Source: Cymodocea nodosa
Taxonomy: Eukaryota; Streptophyta; Magnoliopsida; Alismatales; Cymodoceaceae
Length of the DNA: 64,000 nt
Direction of reading: 5' to 3'
Assembly: GCA_036874045.1 (NCBI GenBank)
Contig: CM072343.1
Span: 6,592,001 to 6,656,000, forward strand
Position numbers and translations under genes: made by a program. The notes under the pieces were generated by a model. That model saw only the letters and a program-made list of their open reading frames with translations, made no database searches and was not told where the DNA came from. Below are positions 57,964 through 64,000 of this stretch, one piece after another. The stretch's first letter is position 1. Each line of letters opens with the position of its first letter.

Positions 57964-60900
57964 TTGCAAGATGACAAGGAGCTCCAAGCACGTACAACAA
58001 AATGGATTGTGTATAGTGGATGCTCAAAGCACATGATAGGTAAGAAAAGATTTCTTGATTCTGTTCAAAGTTTAAATTCAGGATCTGTTAAATTTGGAAA
58101 TAATGAAAAGTGTAAAATTACTACTATAGGAAATATCACATCAGAAAATAGCATAATTGAAAATGTCTTGCATGTCAATGGATTAAAACAAAACTTATTA
58201 AATGTAGGACAATTATGTGATAAAGGTTATACAGTTTCCTTTACTGCTGAAAATTGTTACATTATTGATCTGACAACAAATGAAGTAAAATTTACTAGTT
58301 TTAGAAACTATTCTATTTATACATTAGTTTTTCCATGTGAAAATACTGCAAGCAATTTCTATTTGGTAGTATCTAGTGAAGATGATTGGTTGTGGCATAA
58401 AAGACTTGGTCACATTAGTATGAAGACTCTCAGAAAATTATCCAAGGGTGATCTTGTCAAGGGATTGCCTAAACTTTCATTCAAGAAAGACAGGATGTGT
58501 AGTGACTGTATACTAGGAAAGCAAAAGAGAACCTCACTCCATAGCAAACATGAAATTTCAACCAAAAGGCCATTAGAACTGTTACACTTGGATCTGTTTG
58601 GCCCAACTCAATTATTAAGTCTTGGAGGTCGAAAATATACTCTTGTTATTGTAGATGATTTTTCTAGATTAACCTAGGTAATATTTTTAACTCATAAAAA
58701 TGAGACATGTAGTGAGTTCCGAAATTTTTGCATTAGAATTCAAAACCAAAAGGAACTGACAGTAAAGAAAATTAGAAGTGATCATGGAGGAGAATTTGAA
58801 AATCATGAGTTCGAAAATTTGTGCAATTCATTTGGAATTTTGCATGAATTCTCTTGCCCTAGAACTCCAGCTCAAAATGGAGTAGTGGAAAGAAAGAATA
58901 GGACATTGCAAGAAATGGCTAGAACTATGTTAAATGCCACTAATCTACCAAAATTTCTTTGGGTTGAAGCAGTTGATACAGCCTGTCATATCTCCAACAG
59001 AACTCTCATCAAACCTATGATGAATAAGACACCTTTTGAAATCTGGTTTGATAAGACTCCAAATGTGGGTTACTTTAAGACATTTGGTTGCAAATGTTTT
59101 GTATTAAACACTAGAAATGCTAAAGACAAGTTTGATGCAAAATCTGAACCTGCCATACTTGTTGGATACTCATCTAGAAGCAAAGCTTACAGAATATATG
59201 TTGCTAAAGACAGAAGAGTAGAGGAAAGCATAAATATTAAATTTGATGAAGATTTAATACAGAATTTCAAGAATCTGAAGATTGATAGTGATAGTGAAAA
59301 TGAATATTTGGAGAAAGGAAATTGCAAGCATAAACTCAAATCCCAAGCTTTAGATCAGAATCAACACAGTTGGAAGTTCAAATCTGATCACCCCATGAAA
59401 CAAATAATTGGAAACATAACCAAAGGGGTACAAACGAGAAGCAAAGCACAAGATATTTGCAATTTTTGTGCATTTGTGTCAAAAATAGAGCCAAAATTAG
59501 TAGATGAAGCCTGTAAGGATATTTACTGGACAATGGCTATGCAGGAAGAATTAAATCAATTCTAGAAAAATAATGTCTAGAATTTAGTGGAAAAACCTGT
59601 AGGAAAACCCATCATTGGAACTAAATAGATTTTCAGAAACAAATTAGATGAAGAAGGAAACATACTCAGAAATAAAACTCGACTAGTTGCATAGGGCTAT
59701 AATCAGCAAGAATGTATTAACTATGAAGAAACTTTTGCACTTGTAGCTAGAATAGAAGCTATCAGAATGTTGTTTGCCTTTGCAAGCAGTATGAGAATAA
59801 AATTGTTTCAGATGGATGTGAAAAGTGCCTTTTTGAATGGAGAAATTCAGGAAGAAGTGTTTGTTAAACAACCTCCTGGATTTGAAGATGATGTCAAGCT
59901 AGATCATGTCTTCAAATTAGACAAAGCTTTATATGATCTGAAATAGGCACCTAAGGCATGGTATGAGAAACTGAAAAAATTCTTAACTGAAAATGACTTC
60001 TCTATAGGCAAAGTGGACAGCACTTTGTTTATCAAAATTGTTGATTTGCACATTTTGATCGTACAGATATATGTTGATGATATAGTTTCTAGAGCTACAT
60101 CAGAAAAACTCTGTCATGGATTTCAAAATTTGATGAAAAATAAATTTGAAATGAGCATGATGGGAGAATTGAAGTTTTTCTTAGGTTTACAAATCCATCA
60201 AGTACGAGATGGCATCTTTATCAACCAAGAGAAATACTGCAAAGAGATGTTAAAGAAATTTGGCTATGAAAACATTAAATCTGCAAATACTCCAATGAGT
60301 TCAAGTACAAAACTAGAAATCGATGACTCAAGTGTTGTAGTAGATCAAAAGAAATATAGAGGCATGATTGGATCTCTACTGTATCTTTCAGCAAGTAGGC
60401 TAGATATCATGTTTAGTGTATGCTTGTGTGCTAGATTTCAAGCATCACCAAAGGAATCTCATCTGAAATCAGTAAAAAGAATTTTCAAATATCTACAAGG
60501 TACTAAAGATTTCGGATTATACTACTCAGCTGACAACAGCTAAATGTTATCAGGCTATAGTGATGCAGATTATGCAGGCAGCAGATCTGACAAAAAAAGC
60601 ACTAGTGGCACATGCCAACTCCTTGGAAATTCATTAATCTCCTAGTTCAGTAGGAAACAAAATTGTATTGCATTATCTACTACTGAAGCCGAATATATTG
60701 CAGCAGGTCTGTGTTGTGCTCAAATTCTTTGGATGTAGCAAACTTTAGCAGACTACAGACTGAAGATTTAGAATACCATCATATTCTATGATAACAGTAG
60801 TGCAATCAGTTTATCTAAGAATACAGTACTTCATTCCAAAGCCAAGCATATCGAGATCAGACATCATTTTCTGAAAGATCATGTGGAAAAAGAGAACATC

Positions 60901-61020
60901 TCACTCAAGTTTGTGCCAACAAAAAATCAACTTGCAGATATTTTCACCAAACCTTTAAATGAATCAACTTTTAATCACATTAGAAGAAATCTAGGCATAT
61001 GTTCATTACGAGATCTTTAA
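57964..61020 (+). pseudogene. Element E pol
   Basis: Protease WIVYSGCSKHMIG: the catalytic Asp is Tyr, so protease is dead. Zinc region LWHKRLGH...CSDCILGKQ. Integrase core HLDLFGPTQ, then TAG at 58675, RSDHGGEFE, VVERKNRTL (D, D, E present). Open 58819-59565. Stops at about 59563, 59578, 59626, 59692 and 59944. RT keeps both motifs, FQMDVKSAFLNG and IYVDDI. RNase H starts with SDADYAGSRSDKK after a stop at 60541, has TTEAEY, and ends DIFTKPLNE; TAA 61018-61020. Complementary damage to C, whose protease is intact but whose RT has lost an Asp. Confidence 0.9.
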
Positions 61021-61423
61021 ATGCTTTTATTCATTCTTCCTCAAGCTCACCATATGGGAGCTTGCTTTCTGCTAACTTATACTTGTGCAAGACATATTAG
61101 ATATCAGTTTTACAGTTGACACCTTTTTATATAATGACAAAAAGGGGGAGAAGAATATGGAAATTAGAGAAGAATATGGAAACTTACAGTATTTCTAGCA
61201 TAAATAGAAAGAGAAGTATTAAAAGGGAGAAGAAAAACTCAACACATAGATAGGGAGAGAAGATAGCACAAAGTCAGGGGGAGAAATCTCACCACTACAA
61301 TATATTCATTGTAAATCCTTGTTTTACTTAGTTTCTATGTGACTGAATGTATAGAACTAATCTAGGGAGTGAAATACATGTAAATAAATTTAAAGGATTT
61401 TGTCATTATCAAAATGGGGAGAT
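61021..61423 (+). other. Element E 3' untranslated region with polypurine tracts
   Basis: GACAAAAAGGGGGAGAA at 61136-61152, TCAGGGGGAGAAA at about 61274-61286, and AAAATGGGGAGAT at 61411-61423 beside the 3' LTR. The terminal tract has lost one G and gained a T compared with element C. TCAAGCTCACCATATGGGAG near 61041 is shared with C. Confidence 0.75.
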
Positions 61424-62877
61424 TGTTAGAACCTGAGTATTTTGATAATGCAAAACCTATGTGAGGAAACATATTGTATCTCACAGATAAGTCAGTGCAG
61501 CAAAAGATCAGAAAGCAAATAAATAAGTTGCAGTCAATCCCAGAATGTGCTACTATAAAGCTACAGAAAATCAGATAGTTCCAGGCTTATATATCCAGAA
61601 GAAAGTTAATCTTTGGTGAGTTACAGACTCAAGTATTTGAAGAATTAATTTAAAGCAACAACAACATTGTTGGATAGTTAGAAGAATAACTATCCGAAAT
61701 CATAAAGCCTTCGGAGAGTTGTGAAAGGTAGTTGGTTGAATGATCAGAAAGTTAAGTTAACTATCCGAAAGCTCAAGAAAAATCGAAAAGTTAGAAAGAC
61801 TAACTATCCGAAACTTAAGTCATTCAATTAACCACATGCAGAAATCTAGAACAGAAGCTTAAAAGACTTTTCGGAGAGTTAGAAAGATAACTATCAGAAA
61901 TTTGAAGGATTTTAGTGAGTTACAGGTATAACCATCCAAAACTTAACTTATCTTGTTACGCACATGCAGAATTAAAGAGACAGTAGTCGGAAGCTTAAAG
62001 AAAAATCAGAGAGTTATTGTAGTTAACTATCTGGAAAGTCAAGAGTTTTTCGGTAAGTTTAAAACTACAAGTCTCCGATCACTTGACATCTCATGTGAGC
62101 AACTTAAAATCCTCATGTGACACAGACAACAAGATGTAAGTGAAGGTTTAGTAAGTTATAGACGCTCTTCGGTGAGTTATTCATATAACCATCCGAAAAT
62201 CAAAGGAAATCGGGAGGTTACTTAACTGAACATCAGACAAAATGGTAACTTACCATATTTAGGTCTAATTATTTAGCAAGTATAGCAGAATACATCCGTT
62301 GGAAGAAAAATGTGATCGTTATACCTTTTGGTATAAATATGAGAAGTTTAAGAGAAGATAATACATAGGAAAATGATCATACATTTTTACAATGAGCTAC
62401 ACAAAATTCCAGATACACTTTCAACTCTGCAACTGTCAAGTTTACTCTTAATAATACACTACAAAAAAGCTCCATGTGCCAAAACTCTGATAGAAAAGTT
62501 TAAAGCTATTGGTTCGTGAGTTTCAACTTGGAAACTCATTGTTGGTTGAGAGCTTCAACCTAAAAGCTCGAGAAAGGAAGGTTGGTTATTGAGCTTATAC
62601 CTGAAAGCTCTAAGTGTTGGTTCTTACTTCAACCTGAAAGCAAGTGTTGTAAGTATTTGAATACTTAGAGAAGCCCAAGTGTATCTTGGGGGTGGACTAG
62701 CGAAGTTGGTGAACCACCTAAAATTTGCTGTGTGTTGGTTTCTTTTTACTAGTTTGTTTACATTTAATTTATTTAATCTCACTGTTTTGTTAAATCATTC
62801 GATTCTAACTTAAAAGAATTAAAACTTACACACCTTCACTATTCACCCCCCCTCTAGTGAGTCTATCGATCCTAACA
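61424..62877 (+). repeat. 3' LTR of element E (1454 bp)
   Basis: Starts TGTTAGAACCTGAG, ends ATCCTAACA. TATA at 62332-62339. Followed by CTTTATTACTTG, not a duplicate of the left flank. Confidence 0.9.
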
Positions 62878-63004
62878 CTTTATTACTTGTTTGTGTTTGG
62901 CTAGCACAACACTAGAAAACTTGTTTGGATCTCTAGCAACGCACTAGAAAAACTTGGATTTGTTAACTTTTATTTTTACTTAGTTAATTTATCTTTATGC
63001 CTAT
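62878..63004 (-). mobile_element. Remnant of gypsy-type LTR end plus primer region, minus strand
   Basis: The reverse complement resembles 32380-32475 of element G: TAACAAATCC...AAGTTTTTCTAGTGCGTTGC corresponds to TTAACGAACC...AAGTTTTCTAGCGCCGTTGC. The CACTAGAAAACTTG block occurs twice (about 62920 and 62942), a short internal duplication. It ends where a plus-strand LTR of the same family starts. Confidence 0.55.
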
Positions 63005-64000
63005 TGTTTAGAATGAAAAAGTGCATATTATTAACGATTAAAGGATGGTTAATTGCAAAATATTTAACTTATCATATGAGAATTAAGCCATTATGTTATA
63101 ATTGCACTGTTATATGCTTTAATTGAAGAATCTGCTTAATTTTAAGGAATTAATGTCAATTTAGTACATTTCTAAACTGTCGGTAAATTGTAGGCTGTGA
63201 AATTCTTAAGTATTCGAATTTTCTGATATTTTGGACAGTTATGTTTAACATACCGAACATATTTCAGACAATTATGTTTAACAGACCGAACATGTCGGAT
63301 AGTTATGTTTATATTGTCGAATAGTTATGTTTTGAAAGAATATTTTATTATTTCCAGAAATACACGTGTCGAAACTATAATGCATGACTTAATTGAACTT
63401 TCAGTGAGTTAGCTGTAACTATCCGAAATGCATCTGTGCATCGGATAGTTAGACTTGTAACTCTTCGAAATGGGTATTTTATTATTAAACTGCTGCTGAC
63501 ACGTGTCGAGATTTGGTAGATTTACTTAAGTTATATATCGGTGAGTTAGCTGTAATTATCCAAAATGCATCTGAGCATCGGATAGTTAAGTTTATAAGTA
63601 TCCGAAATGCACCTGAGCATTAGATAGTTAAATTTATGCACGTGTTTTATAGTTAAATTAACGAAGAAAGTCCGTTGAGTTATTTATAACTCCACGGACT
63701 ATTTATTTTCTAATATGCCACTGTAGCGGATGCAGAAACAAGATAGTTGGAAGAAAAACCACGATTGCATGTATTGCGCTGGGAGAAGAAATCATCGCCA
63801 TTGATATGAATGAAGGAAATCCAACCGATCATTCAAGCAGAAGCAGTTACTACTGAAGAAATATAAAAGAAAAGAAGAAAAAGAAGTGGGTGTGATCAAT
63901 AGACGACCAATGTATATAGAGGAGGAGCACCGAGCTTTCTGTAGACAGTATCGGCGATTCTCTGAAGTATCACACCAACCATCGTTACCACCACCATATC
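63005..64000 (+). mobile_element. Gypsy-type LTR (copy L5), plus strand, cut by window end
   Basis: Starts TGTTTAGAATGAAAAAGTGC and follows the G LTR through ATCCGAAATGCATCTG / GCATCGGATAGTTA repeats (63420-63620, three rounds), the CCGTTGAGTTA stretch near 63670, GCCACTGTAGCGG, and a TATAAAAG box near 63863. It continues beyond the window. Confidence 0.8.

Larger units (their letters stand above)
54907..62877 (+). mobile_element. Copia element E, complete structure, 8.0 kb
   Basis: LTRs 54907-56358 (1452 bp) and 61424-62877 (1454 bp), primer site, gag, pol, polypurine tracts; same lineage as C. Flanks are TCTAT and CTTTA, so there is no convincing target duplication, and right-flank sequence is gypsy LTR rather than element D. 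Either one flank was lost or the element was formed by recombination between two copies. Confidence 0.88.

Overview
This is plant nuclear DNA, most likely from a flowering plant; nothing in the window fixes the species. The evidence is one plant-type SWIM/RING ubiquitin-ligase gene, Ty1/copia elements primed by initiator-Met tRNA, and a Ty3/gypsy element of the Athila/Tat type with a tRNA-Asp-like primer site. Apart from the host gene at 4945-5742 (minus strand, visibly GC-rich in an AT-rich setting), almost everything I can identify is LTR retrotransposon sequence. I see no rRNA, tRNA, CRISPR or prokaryotic features. All identities and domain calls are by eye.

Layout, left to right. 1-3558: two copies of one gypsy-type LTR head to head, forming an inverted repeat with arms of about 1.3 kb. 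3911-4529: minus-strand remnant of a copia gag. 4945-5742: host gene. 6573-10586: minus-strand copia element F, lacking its RT core. 10590-12708: a third gypsy-type LTR, minus strand. 12709-30440: copia element B, interrupted in its 5' LTR by copia element A (13510-26804, 1678-bp LTRs, target duplication ATCCC). A is the best-preserved element: gag, pol and a 756-codon third ORF, each in one frame broken only by stop codons. 30441-39158: gypsy element G, inserted in B pol and missing the gag capsid region, RNase H and its 3' LTR. 39159-54906: copia element D (same family as B), interrupted in its 5' LTR by copia element C (39823-47717, 1440-bp LTRs). 54907-62877: copia element E (same lineage as C), abutting D. 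62878-63004: minus-strand gypsy-LTR remnant. 63005-64000: another gypsy-type LTR that runs off the window.

Nesting order inferred from the junctions: the gypsy-type LTRs were a substrate; B landed in one of them; A landed in the B LTR 37 bp after the start of its TATA box; G landed in B pol; C landed in the D LTR; gypsy-type LTRs inserted at least twice into sister copies in opposite orientation.

The most interesting points are: (1) a post-pol third ORF with the same domain in both a copia (A) and a gypsy (G) element; (2) at least four nonsense codons shared at the same sites by elements C and E; (3) arrays of dyad motifs resembling MYB sites (TTTCGGATAGTTA-type and CCGTTGAGTTA-type) repeated in the LTRs of unrelated families; (4) a TAA a few bases upstream of an acceptor-like AG at the gag-pol boundary of five copia copies, together with donor-like GGTAAG repeats in the A leader; (5) two or three polypurine tracts per copia element.
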